Source: Podospora pseudoanserina
Lineage: Eukaryota > Ascomycota > Sordariomycetes > Sordariales > Podosporaceae
Direction: 5' to 3'
DNA length: 64,000 nucleotides
NCBI RefSeq assembly: GCF_035222485.1
Contig: NC_085922.1
Coordinates: forward strand, 1,007,001-1,071,000
The translations under genes and the position numbers were made by a program. The notes under the pieces were generated by a model. The model worked only from the letters and a program-made list of their open reading frames with translations, did not search any database and was not told where the DNA came from. Positions 9,579 through 20,806 of the stretch are shown piece by piece (position 1 is the stretch's first letter; every line of letters starts with the position of its first letter).

Positions 9579-11112
9579 CTATACCCCACCCAAGTCCAAA
9601 AGCGGCAATACATTTCCCTTGACCGGGAAGAACATTTCAGCATAGGCTAGACTGAAAACAGCATGTGTCAGTCGTGGATTCCAGCACGAAGTGCGAAGTC
9701 GACCCGTACCTGATTCCAAGACAAGCTCTCGACCCCTTCCCAAACGGTACCAGGTATCTGTCCAATCTCTTCCCTGAGTCTAACCAGCGCTCCGGTTTAA
9801 AGACATGCGGCTCAGGAAAAACGGTCGGGTCCATTAGGATAAAGTACCCAGTCTGCGAAACTGGGGTACCGGCAGGAATGACATATTGCTTGTAGATGAT
9901 GTCTTCATGTGCGACTCGAGGAAACCTTGTGGTGATACCGTAGGAGAGCCGGAGTGCCTCTTTGATTACCGCTGTCTGTTGTTCGGGGAGGTTAGCAGGT
10001 ATTGCTGAAGGGGAGAGAGATCTGCAATCTCACCAGATATGGAAGCTGTTGCAACGTGCTCCAAGAAGGGATATCCTGCTCGCTTGGTATGGCCACATCC
10101 AACTCTTCTCTGAATCGCTCCAACGCGTCCGGAACGTGCTTCAAGTAGAAGAACATCCTTGTTAGCGTCTGACCTGTAGTCTCAGATCCAGCACCAGTCA
10201 ACAGTGTAGCCTCGTCGCACATTCGCTTCAACGTCCTCTCGCTCGGTGGCAAATTCTCGTTGTCACGCAAAGCGTGGAAATCGAACGGGCGCCGGACTTC
10301 TCTCCTTCGGTCCCCGCAAGTATCGGGCTGACCTGCTTGATCATGTCCTCTTGCCGGGCGAGCATGTAAGCCACGCCTGGACTCGTCCTTTTGACGATGG
10401 ATTGGGGGATCCGCTCCATCAACGACGGGATCCAAGGGAACTGCATCATCAGAAAGCAGCCCCCCGTCGCACCGACGACGGCCTCCTTGAACTGCAGTTC
10501 GAAGTCAGGCTTGTCGAGGTACTTTCTGTCGCGCCCAAAGCTGTAGTCGCAGATCACGTCCATGGTCAGCGCCATGAGTGCGGCATCAAGGCGGAAGACC
10601 TCCCCCGTCTGGGCAATCTTGTCCAATCTAGCGGAAAGCTTTTCCACTTTGGACTTGATCAACGGCTCCAGCTTGGTGACGGATGCCACAGAGAAGAAGG
10701 GATTCAGGGCTGCCCGACGAAGTCGATGTAGGTCGTGTGGCACGGTCGTAAAGGTGGAACTGCTAGCGACAGCCAGTCTCGTCCACCATTCGTACTTGTC
10801 GAGCTTGCGCTTCGAGTTGACGCCACATCCGTAGAGCTCGTCGTAGAAGTCTGGATCCAGAATGTGTAGCTCGTGGGGATTGATTCGGACGATTGGACCG
10901 TATCTTTGATGCATTTCTTCCACCCTCCACATGAACTGTCCTTTTTTGACCACGTTCCAGTAGAACTCGTACCAGGGTGTTACGGCTGTCAACTTGGGAC
11001 CGGGAAACCTGGACAGTGGGTGGAAGTAAAGACGCCAGATGACGGTGGTAGCCATCCAGCAGAGTCCACCGACGATGGCGGCCACAAGCGGCCAAGGTGT
11101 GATTGTCTCCAT
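9579..11112 (-). pseudogene. Cytochrome P450, one frameshift and short C-terminus
   Basis: Exons on the minus strand are 11112-10034, 9975-9710 and 9651-9579, with introns of 58 bp at 9976-10033 and 9652-9709. The N-terminal anchor METITPWPLVAAIVGG leads to the Pro hinge FHPLSRFPGP. The I-helix is LTGAGSETTG, the ExxR motif is KEALR, the PERF-type motif is FKPERW and the heme loop is FGKGSRACLGI with its Cys. In the first exon the frame breaks at AAA 10278-10280 (one base short; adding one restores FHALRDNENL). After LAYAEMF the protein ends about 16 residues later, roughly 40 residues short of usual fungal P450s. It belongs with fungal microsomal P450s of secondary metabolism or detoxification; no partner cluster genes are nearby. 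It could be a sequencing error plus a real 3' truncation. Confidence 0.75.
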
Positions 11113-12683
11113 GGCGACGTCGCTCTCACCGTCTGATATTCAGGGAATATTCTCGGGAACTCGCGCTGGCTTCGATCGACACAGGGCTTTTGACCAGGAG
11201 CTGGTGGGAGTAAGTACTATCTAGGATGAACAAAGGTCAGTTGCCAGTTTGATCTCCCTGGGTGTTCAAAGAGGGGTAAGCTGAAGCAGTACGACGAACC
11301 AGCAGAACCAATATCGTGTTGGATACTGGGCCAAGCCAAGCCCGACGGCCACGGCTGTTATCACAGAGCATAAGCAACCAATCGGACAGCATGGTGCAGC
11401 GACCTATCGAACCAACATCGCCAGAGGGAGCTGAAGCCCCCGACGTGGTACCACAACATCTTTGTTGTACCACACTGGCGAATTTGACGGTAAGGGCACT
11501 CGTTTGCTAGGTGGCGGATAGACAGATCTATCCCGTCAACCTCCCATGGTGTCTGAGCCTACAACATGCCCATACAGTACTAGAAGCTCTGGTCTAGACT
11601 GTAAGCCTGCCGGGATGGAAAGCTGTGGTACCTTGGTAACAGAGCGTGGGTGCTGGGAAGGCTCCTAGAGTATAGAAAATCGGCACAGAGAGACGTCTCA
11701 TCACAGATAGCTGTATGGCATGCCGTCTTGTACCAGATTGGTATACATTGTTGAGAGATACTTGAGGAAAAGTGGCCAACCCATCGGCGATTCTGACGAG
11801 GCGGTGATTCTTCCCTCGTGCGGTGCAGGACGGAGCAGGTACACAGGCAGAGCAACCTGGAAGGTTCGGGGCGATCATGGGTCCAGTAAAAGGACAAGCC
11901 CGCTTGCGATGCTGTGGACCTAGGTTCAGTGGGCAGGACCGCACACCTTTCCAGACCGTACAAGTAATCGCACCACTGGCAATCTCCTGGTCCAGTGCTC
12001 GAGATGGGTAGGTGCTCCGAGAGGAAGAAGGGATTGGAAGGCGTGCACCCACGGTCTGTCTGGTTTACCAAGTCTTCTTCTCCGCTCTTCTGCTCCGTGA
12101 CAGGTTGACTTTTCCTCTGCAGCCAGCACCGGATCCTGCACCACTAGGGAACTCGAAATCAATAATGACCTCTTGACCTCTCATCGTCGCCGTCCATCGG
12201 GCGGGTATTATCCTATTATCTATTCTTGACTCACCACCACAAGTGGCTTACTCCGTACAGGCGATGCCTCTTCAGCTGTACCAGCTGCAGAGAGCCGGGG
12301 AAAATGTTCCATCAATTATCTCCTCATTATCAACACGATCATCAACTGCCTCATCTCCTATTACCACCATCAATATCAACAGGTACGTGCTTTCAGGCTC
12401 TTTGACACGGGAGACTGGCGTCATCGGTGGCCCTGTGCCCGGCTCCCGTCGATGCGTACATTTCGACGTCACTCTTCGCTACCTACCACTTTTCAGAGAG
12501 AAATTGCTAACCGATAGGTGTCTCCAGTCCTACTTTATTATGCTTCCTGTATTTCTTCTCCAGTCCAAGTTCTCAGCACTGCAAAGAGAGACCAAACCGC
12601 CCCAACCTCTTCCAGTTGGCTCTCGGCTTGCCATCATCTACAACCACCCAAAGGACGGCCAACTCGGCGATCTCTTGTACAAG
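11113..12683. other. Intergenic, divergent promoter region; no supported gene
   Basis: Upstream of the minus-strand P450 and the plus-strand DUF1295-like gene. Several 100-160 codon frames on both strands overlap and lack coding character. Part of 12243-12683 is in frame with the downstream gene and could be its 5' UTR or an N-terminal extension. Confidence 0.35.
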
Positions 12684-14002
12684 ATGGTCATTCGATCAAC
12701 TTCCAACCCATATGGGGGGCATAGTTATGTCTCTGACGATCCTTCCGATTTCCACCCCATATCGCGTCCACGGACAGCATGTCCCACCTTCAGCACAACT
12801 CTCAAGACTTCCCTACTGTCTCCAGGGCTGCTGTTGCATTCCACTCTTCTCCCGTCACTGGCGTTGAACTCCTCTCTTGCAAGCATATCATACACTGTGG
12901 CTCGGCTCACCAACCGCTTGGAAGCCAAAGACCTGATCTGGCCCCTCGGTCCCCTCCTCAACGCATGGTGGTCCGCCGTGTTTCGGCATCAATTTGCACA
13001 CCACCCAGTTTCCCTCTTTTCCGCTTACAAGGCCCTCGCTCGCCCTGAGAAGCTTGTTTTGACTGGAGTGACTCTGTGGGGAGGCAGACTCTTTTACCGG
13101 GTGCTCTCCCGGATGCTCAAGAGGGAGAAGGGTCGTGACAAGCCCGCCTACGAGTCGCTCAAGCGTCAGCATGGCTTCAGCTGGAACAAGATCTGGTGGA
13201 AGAAGTTTGTGCCCGAGATTGGCTGGTTGACCCTCATCAGCCTTCCTGTCGTCACACCTTTCAGACTGGGATACTACTCAGGCGCAGTGATCCAGCAGTC
13301 GCTGACGTCAATCACACAGAAGGGCTGGGCTCAGGCCTTGTCAGTCGGCTTGTTTACTATGGGTCTCAGCATGGAAGTCTTGGCCGATTGGCAGTTGGAC
13401 CGATTCAAGATGGGCAAGGGAATTGGAATTGGCCCTGGCACCAGGAGCCGAGCGGGTAGTCTGGAGAAAGAAAATGGAAATGGCGTCAAGTTTACCCAGC
13501 CAGGTTGGACTGTCGAGACAGGAGTGAATGGACGCAGAGTTTCCATCAGCAGAGAGAGGGAGAACCGTGAAGAGAAGATTTGCAAGGAAGGGGTTTGGGG
13601 TATTGTGAGACATCCCAAGTAAGTGCCAACCCACTGTCACCACTACCTTCTCATACTGACTTTGTTGGTGCTCACAGCTATCTCGGCGACGCCCTCGTCC
13701 ACCTGTCGTTTCCACTCATGCTCTATGCGTCCGACCTCCTCACTCCGATCGCCATGCTTGGCCCTCTGGCGAACTACCTCTACCTTCGATGTGTCGGCGG
13801 CGACAAGACCGACGAGTACACGCGAACCAGACGATACTCATCTGAGGACGTCAGCAAGAAGATCGAGTTCGACCGCTACCGTCGAGAGCGAAACAGCTTC
13901 TGGCCGGACAAGGGCCAGATTCACAATAAGTGGACATGGATCGTGGTCGGCTGTGGCGTGGCGGGCGCACTGATCGAGAGACTAATCATGGGTGTTGTTT
14001 GA
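12684..14002 (+). CDS. DUF1295/steroid-5-alpha-reductase-like membrane protein
   Basis: Exons 12684-13618 and 13678-14002 with a 59-bp intron (GTAAGT...CTCACAG) give 419 aa from the chosen ATG (MVIRSTSNP). The intron splits the signature GVWGIVRHPNYLGD, typical of the DUF1295 and isoprenylcysteine-methyltransferase-like superfamily, in which this loop binds NADPH or SAM cofactor. Several membrane segments are visible: LLLHSTLLPSLALNSS, IGWLTLISLPVV, LSVGLFTMGLSMEVLADW and LVHLSFPLMLYASDLL. The C-terminus has a charged cytosolic loop (YTRTRRYSSEDVSKK) and a last TM helix (VVGCGVAGALIERL). Likely an ER integral reductase or methyltransferase; the substrate is unknown. The start is uncertain, because the frame is open back to 12243 with other ATGs. 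Confidence 0.75.
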
Positions 14003-15859
14003 CTTCAGGCTTTGTGCCAGTCATGGTGTTCAGGCGGTCTCGAGGCAACAATCTTCACTGCGAATTCGGGCAGCAGCATTTTCAGGCGTTGAGGCTTGGA
14101 TTATTGGCGTACGGCATCTTTCATCATTCGCAAATATTCTCATTATCCTCCTCCTCCGGCGACCCCTTTTGACTTGGTTCCGTAGACCATCCTCGGGCCA
14201 CCTCAAGCCTTGGTTACGTCCACCGTCCTGGTCGATCTCAACCGTTGGTCAGACTATGTCATTGCCAATGTTCCAGGCTGCTCTCTGGTTGGCGACCACC
14301 ACGACACTTTGCCTCGAGACCTACGGCAGCTCTTTCACCGACATTACCACTTCCATATCACCATCGCTGTTGGCATCGTTACCGTGCAGCTGCTACAAAA
14401 TTTGCCTTGTCATGTGTATCAAGTGCCTCTCTGTCGCCGCCACGTGCTCCTTCCTCCGCTAGGCAGAACCTGTACTACCTAGTCCGACATTGTCCCAGAA
14501 GGTAGCCCCGACAGCTTGGCTAGGCCACGCCTGTTCACAAAGTCGATGGGACTAAACACGCTCAGCCCCAGCCCAAGCCATTCCAGCCATCGACTCTGTC
14601 GTGAACCCACACTGCCGTCTAGAATGGCACTTGCTACAACGACAAGGAGCCTCAGAAGGCACGGCACACTCAGCTCGTGCGTAGCAACCATGCCGTTTGC
14701 CATCAACAATCTCGAATCTCTCTGTCGGCAGTCAAGAAGTCAGAAGTCCAAGCTATGTTGATCGGCCTTGTCAATGTTTGGTGGACGGGTGGACTTCCAG
14801 GCTTGTTTGTCCGGCAGGCTTGTCCCCCCCCCAATCCTGTCCCCAGCCATATCCCATGTCAAGGCCAATTATGACAACCGTCACGGAAGGCGCCACTTCG
14901 AAGGTTAACCCGAGCCTTTGCGCTTTCTGTTAGACATTTTTGTCGCTTTCTGATGAGATTCAAGGCCTCGAGTGACCGGACCGGGCGATACTTGCTCAGT
15001 CGCTGTCGCCCTGAATATGTCAAACAGTAGCTGCCAGAAGGACTTCTGGCTGCTTGTGTCCAGTGTTTTTGCTTCCCAACCGAGCTTGTCGGTCGCGACC
15101 AAGTGCTGGAACACGACAGATGCGGCCAGATGAGACACAGAACCTGCTTCTTGCCTCCCCTTCACCTCGGCTTCGACAACTTTGGTTCTTTTATCTGCTC
15201 AATGACAGCACAGGGATAGTCATTACTTCGCCACCGCCAGGGCAGCACAATATACTTTTGCAGCAGCGTATCGTACTACAGATTTACCGGCCTGTTTTCA
15301 AGTTCATGCCTTGCTTCAGCACCCACGCAGCAATTACAGGGCACAGTCGAGCAATCACTGTTCAGGCTGACCCCACCAGCGCAGTATTAGTGCCATGAAT
15401 GATTATCTGAATTCCTTCGCTTTCCATCTGTTGGTCTTTGCGAAGGGTCCCTCACAACGGACGTGACCGCTGCCCAAACCGCCCTTCACCACTGGCGCCT
15501 GAGCTATCCAACAGCTGCAGCAATGCTGGCTCCTGTGGTATATATGTTACAGTGTCGGTACCACCACGGTGTCGACAACAGGACCATTTCGAAGGTCCTC
15601 ACAGCCAGTACGCCTGCGGACATTTTCTACTCCTCTTCATTATTCGAGATGTATCCTTACCGACCCACTCACATCTACCGCTCCCAGGTGGTACAAGGCA
15701 AGCTAACGGCCCCATGGGCGCCAACGTTCGACACGAGCTGAAGTTGGCCGTGGCTTGTCACCAGGGTAGCTAAGAAAATGAGTTGAGATGAGATGACCCT
15801 CATCTTATCACCCCATGGATCCAGGCCTTCGGCTCATCCCACGGTCTCGTCTTATAGAG

Positions 15860-15880
15860 GAGATAAAACCGTCTTATCTC
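15860..15880. repeat. 7-bp inverted repeat containing GATA/TATC
   Basis: GAGATAA, 7-base loop, TTATCTC. It sits in a segment with further GATA/TATC boxes (15780-15900). It could be a paired GATA-factor site or a chance hairpin. Confidence 0.4.
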
Positions 15881-16704
15881 ATCTAGCCACCCTGCTTATC
15901 ACGGCTACATTTCCGTCGCGAAATCATGTTTCAGAACCACTGGAGTGCCGCGGGCGGCAGAGGGTCGCCGGCTTCATGCTATGGTATTGCGCGAGCTGCT
16001 CCCCCTCACGGACACAGCCGTCCGACTTTTGCTTTCGTGCTTGCCCGCGCCCAGAATCAACGGCGTGACTGGGGCCTTCAGTGGGTGGTAAAGCGACTCG
16101 TCACCCCCGCTGGCTCAACACCAGCCACAACCACTCGCCAGACCCGAGGATTTCGCCGGTACTATCCGACCCATCCAACCCAGCATCACCCCCCACACGT
16201 GAACAGTGGCGGTCATCCAGCTCGATCTTAACGGGCCAGGTCGTCGTCCCACCGGCTCTCGCATATCCGTGTCCAGCCGTGGCTTGTTGGGACGACAAGG
16301 GACGAAATGCTTGCAGGATGTCAACACCAAGGGCATCATGTGCCGTGGGGAGAGGCAGCTCAAAGAGAAATGTAACGCGCGCGGGGGCGAGTTGGAATAG
16401 GGCAAGGACATGGCGTTCCGGTAATGTGATTTGGAGGATAGGTGTTTTGGGTACGGTGGAGGTGTTGGTAAGGTAAATAGGACAGTGTATGGTGTATTTT
16501 ATGGGCATTGCATTGGGTTTGCATTATGGTCTTTCGATCCTCTGTACTATGTTCATTTTATCTCTTATTGTTTTTCATTTTATATCTTGTATTCCTTTTC
16601 ACTTTTACCTATTTTACTCTTACATGTATTTAGTATATACTTTTCTCATTGCTATAGTATAAGTAGGGTGTATCAATGTTGGGAACAAAGAGGACGGGGC
16701 TGGG

Positions 16705-16783
16705 CTCCAAAGGAGCATGGATAAACCAATGGAAAGGGGGGGGGGGGGAGGAAGATCCCCAAGGAGCGTGGACGAACCAGGGG
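16705..16783. repeat. Imperfect direct repeat flanking a G13 run
   Basis: Copy 1 (16705-16732) and copy 2 (about 16757-16783) share the pattern CCAAGGAGC.TGGA..AACCA. Between them lies a run of 13 G (16736-16748). Confidence 0.55.
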
Positions 16784-17404
16784 AGTTGGAACTGCTCACT
16801 TTTGTATTCACATTATTTCTGTTGCACGTTTTGTACCATAGAATGGACAGGATGGAAGAACACTATCTTTGGAACTTGGTCTGCTTGTTTGCATCAATGT
16901 CTAGGTGTGGCATGCCCTTGGCGAGTTGTCTTTTGTGACAGCGGTGTAAATCTCCGGGAGTGAACAATGACTGGTGTCTAGTAGTGCCAGTGGCTTGAGT
17001 CTGTCTGAGCTATCATATCCCCACTCAAGGTCGAGATTGGTTTGTATTCTGACTTGGTCTTAAGGGAAAATGCAGCACTCCGGTTCCAGACAGCAGTTCG
17101 GGAGTGGAATCACCACAACAAAATCATCCACCTGAGTACCTTGCGCAAGGGGTGTTTATTTCTACCTACTGATAACCTAATCTCCAAACTGCGTGTGCTG
17201 TCAGAGAGTGAAGGACAAAAAGACAACATCCAGAGAACTGAACAAAACAGAAGTCTAGAATATGTAACAAATGAAAATTGTAACGAGTGGCTGAAGTTTG
17301 TGTTCCACCATACCTAGCTACCTCTACCCAACCCACCACGCCTCCATTTAACGCCTCCTAGTTCGTGGCTTCACTGGCGTTTCTTCACAACGCCATGATT
17401 AAAG

Positions 17405-18075
17405 TCAAATTTCTGTATTACCTGTCAGCAACAATGAATGCTCAAACGAGTCAAGGAAGGATAATACTCACAACAAGCAGACTGATTCCGAATATCGAAA
17501 ACAAACTGTTCCGCAGTCAACGAACCCCCACCCGCATTCTCCGGCTGCAGGCTCAAGTCCCCAAACACAGTAAAATTGACCAAGCTGTTCTGCGGGTTGG
17601 GGGGAGTGAGCCGATAGCTAATGCTGTCCCGGAGAACGTAAGGCTCCGCCGAGCGGGCACCGGTCCACTGCCCGTTGGGGCTGACGTCGGTGATGGCCCC
17701 GATGGTGGGCTGGATGGCGTAGTCGCGCGCGGTGAAGAAGGCTGTTATGCCGTTGCTGGGGAGGTAGACCGTCCCGGTTGTCGTGCCGAGGGCGGTGCCG
17801 GCTGTGCACTGCCCCACCGGGAAGCTGACTTGGAGGGTGGTGGTGCAGGACTCCTCGCGGGGGCCGGAGGGGAGGGTGACGCCGTAGTTGGGGTAGGTGA
17901 CTGTGGCGATTTGGTTGGCGTCGTCGTAGAAGATGAACGAGCCTTCGCAGCCTTGGCCGGTTTGGGTCGCGACGCGGGTGAAGACTGCGCGGGGTTGCTG
18001 GCGGGCTTCAATGATGGGGCCGGCGAGGGCGGTGGTCGCTTGAAGGAGGAGGGCGGAGGCGGTGGTGTACTTCAT
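17405..18075 (-). CDS. Secreted DUF4360-like protein
   Basis: Exons 18075-17472 and 17421-17405, with a 50-bp intron (GTGAGT...GCTGACAG), give 206 aa. The start MKYTTASALLLQATTALA is a clean signal peptide. The mature part begins near IIEARQQ and contains the DUF4360 layout: GCEGSFIFYDDANQ, a first Cys pair, REESCTTTLQVSFPVGQC, then beta-rich segments to VFDIRNQSACC. DUF4360 proteins are about 200-aa secreted proteins of filamentous fungi with unknown function. The tiny last exon is the least sure part: an alternative acceptor would end the protein at once after ACC. An in-frame ATG at 18303 is ignored because it would hide the signal peptide. Confidence 0.75.
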
Positions 18076-20424
18076 TTTTGCGATTGTAAAGGGATCTGGT
18101 CGGGAAGAAGACTCTTGGAGGTGGTTTTGAGCAGGAGGTGATGGTGATGATGATGATGAGTGTTGTCTGAGAAGGTGGGCTTTATACTTGTGTTGACTGC
18201 TTGAATGTCGGTGAACATCCAAGCCGTTTCTGTATCTTCTGCTAGGCCTTAGTAAGGGCCGCTGGCTCGTGATGCCTTCGCGCCCTTCCATGTCAATGAA
18301 CACCGGACATCTCGGCCTTGCATCATCAGCCTTGCGCTGTGGCGAAATGCTTGGTGCTGTTGGGTTCTATCCCACACCCGTACAGGGTACCATTGTTGCT
18401 AGGACGATATCCCAGTAACGTGGACCTGGGTCTAGGGTAGCATGACTCGATGAACCATCGAAACACGGTGAGGATGATGACAAACGCTTCTTTGGGTGTA
18501 TCTCGGTGTGTGTCAAGGTATCTCAGCTAGGTCGTGATCTCGGTCCTGCGAAAACCCATGACAACAAAAGCCTATAGACATGGTCAGTTGCGTCTCACCA
18601 ACTGCGGAGGAGGTGCAAACCAGGAACAATCTCGTCGTGATCGACGATGAATCGGGATTCGGCAAGCATTTGCGTACAATGCTCACCGACTAGTTGATTC
18701 TTCTAGGTCAAACAAGCGAGACCTTCCAATTGAAGAACATTTGCTTATGAAGGAAGGGACCTACTGACCTGGTACCCAATGGTGTGGTCAGAACTCGAAG
18801 CGCGTATTGAAGTCAGCGGGCGTTCTCTTGTGTAACACCAAAACACGTCTCGATGTTTGGGACTAAAAGAGGCGCATGCTGATGCTACAGGTCATTTGAA
18901 CCTCAGTCGGCTTTACCGGGTTCGGTGCGATTCTTGGTCCCAGCCTGAAGAACTGCCAATCGTCAGCTTGATTCCGAGCTTGATGATAGCCTCCATTTTA
19001 AGTTGAAACGCGCGGTCAATCGTGCACCCATACGGGTTTCTTACTTGTATCGAGGCACATAGGAAGCACAAGACTGGATACAATATGCCTAGGCGAGTGA
19101 CCAGTAATGACGCCAACGATCCTTGTTACATTTGATAGCAATAGTATATGTACCGCATATGCGATGGAGTTCCAAGCTTGTAGAGACAGCGAGATCCATG
19201 GGATGACAGGGTACGGTACATTCTGTTCAGCTTGCCGCGAGGATAGGTCAGTCCACTGCATGCTCGTCAGTCACTGGTCCACTTATTCGCCGTTCTGATC
19301 ATTGTAGCCAGAATACATACCCGCTGATGCGCCGCCTCGTTGTAGCCCAGGGGAAATGCCATCATTCTGGGCGTGTGTGATCTGTGGTACCCCTTAGGGG
19401 GGATCAGTCAGTGCCCCATGGTGCAAATTAGGGGTGATTTTCCATACCTACAGGTAGCCAGCCAGGAACAAGTCCTCCTCTCCTTGCCTTGCATCATCCC
19501 ACCCTCGATATCGAGTACCTTGCCAAAGCTCAGGCCAGCATGGTCCAAAGCGCCGGTTGATCCTGGTCTTCGTCGCCCGGCGTCATCCCCTCAAGGCTGG
19601 TCCAGTCCTCGTTGAAGAGGATATTGGTGAGAAAACAGCGTTTGTTGTAGAGGAACCAGGTACTCGCAGCAACAATCACCCACCACCTTGCCATGTCGGG
19701 GTCTGCAAGAAATCGGGTTTCGAAGATGGGCATTTTGTTGATGATTGGGCTGGCTATTGTCTGATCAGCGATTGGTAGAGAGCGCAAGGCCCGGGGAAAC
19801 GCTTACAGCGGGCAAAAGGGGATCTGATTCGGTGGTGGTGGTGGTAGTGGTGGTGATGGTGGTGATGGTGATGGTGATGGTGATAGTGATTGACGGACGA
19901 GGAAGTGTGCTTCTAAAAAAGTCCAGGGGAAGGCTGGTGGAAAAGGGGGTGGGGTGCCTGGTGCTGCGGCCTGTGTAAGAGACTTCGGGGGCCCAGGCCT
20001 GAGCACATCTCTTCCCCTCACTCTCAAGAGTTGGCAGGTGTACAGGAGGGTCCTGCCTTTTGGGAATCCGGTAGGGTTAAAAGCCCGGTAGCCTTGCACC
20101 ATATACCCACGCACAGGTATCACCTTTATGGATTTTTCATGATTCTGCAAAATCGTTTCTTGATCACTTGCTGGCCAACCCTCTAGCGTTCACCAGCGCC
20201 ACCCTCCGTTTGTGCACGACATCGTTGTTTCGCTGGCAAGCCCTGGGAAGTGCTTGAACACGCTGCTGAAACCCCCGCCAGTCTCGTTCGTGGACGCCGC
20301 GGGCGGTAGCCGGTCACAGCAAAACACAGCAACAAGGGACGTGCCGTGGCCCCATCATCATCGGCCACCATATCGGCCGGTAACATATCATCACGCCAAA
20401 CACTCAGAGCATAAATCCGCGCCC
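18076..20424. other. Gene-poor stretch with a GGT/GAT microsatellite
   Basis: 18076-18303 is the promoter and 5' UTR side of the DUF4360-like gene. No supported gene from 18304 to 20424. A trinucleotide-like repeat lies at 19831-19890. Confidence 0.4.
19831..19890. repeat. GGT/GAT trinucleotide-type microsatellite
   Basis: About 60 bp of GGT units changing into GATGGT units, ending GATAGTGAT. Confidence 0.85.
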
Positions 20425-20806
20425 ATGAGCTTCCTCTCCCTTAACTTATTCTCTCCTCCCTGGTCCACCACAGCGGGAATCTCCTCGGCCGATGGACAGC
20501 CTCAGGTTATTACCACCACTGTTCCGATCCCGATCTGCCAAATCGGTGGCGGTGAGCTGATCCACCACATGCTGTTTAATTCCTTTTGACATCCACTGAT
20601 CATCTCATGGAACAGGCCAGATTAACGGTTCCCTGCGCGGCTCTGACGGTCCGCCCATGTGGGCCACTAGGTCTCTTGCCTCCCTGCCCTGGACCGCCTC
20701 CACCCCCGAATTCTACAGCACAATGTCTACCGTGTCTCTCCATATCCCCAAAATGGCATCAGCACATTCGCTGTATAAGTGCAGACGCGACGATCAAACC
20801 CACTGA
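20425..20806 (+). CDS. Small two-exon protein, 105 aa, unknown
   Basis: Exon 20425-20551, a 64-bp intron 20552-20615 (GTGAGC, branch-like CACTGAT, GAACAG) and exon 20616-20806. The intron holds a stop in the upstream frame, so splicing is needed to join the two coding-like halves. The protein starts MSFLSLNLFSPPWSTTAG, contains ICQIGGGQINGSLRGSDG across the splice junction and ends KCRRDDQTH. It has no signal peptide or TM segment and no family I can name. A GGxINGSLRG segment at an intron junction with clean phase is the main support. Confidence 0.45.

Larger units (their letters stand above)
14003..17404. other. 3.4-kb gene-poor stretch
   Basis: No supported gene. Short frames on both strands look random. 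Contains a GATA-rich hairpin (15860-15880), an AT-rich segment (about 16490-16670) and an imperfect direct repeat with a G13 run (16705-16783). The sequence TGTTGGGAACAAAG at about 16676 resembles a copia LTR start but has no partner. Confidence 0.4.

Noticed and set aside
9579-14002. Possible secondary-metabolite cluster (P450 plus steroid-reductase-like gene)
   Set aside because: No synthase, terpene cyclase or transporter between or around them; P450 is broken.
16676-17040. Possible copia LTR beginning TGTTGGGAAC
   Set aside because: No partner LTR, no polypurine tract or primer site, and no pol sequence nearby.
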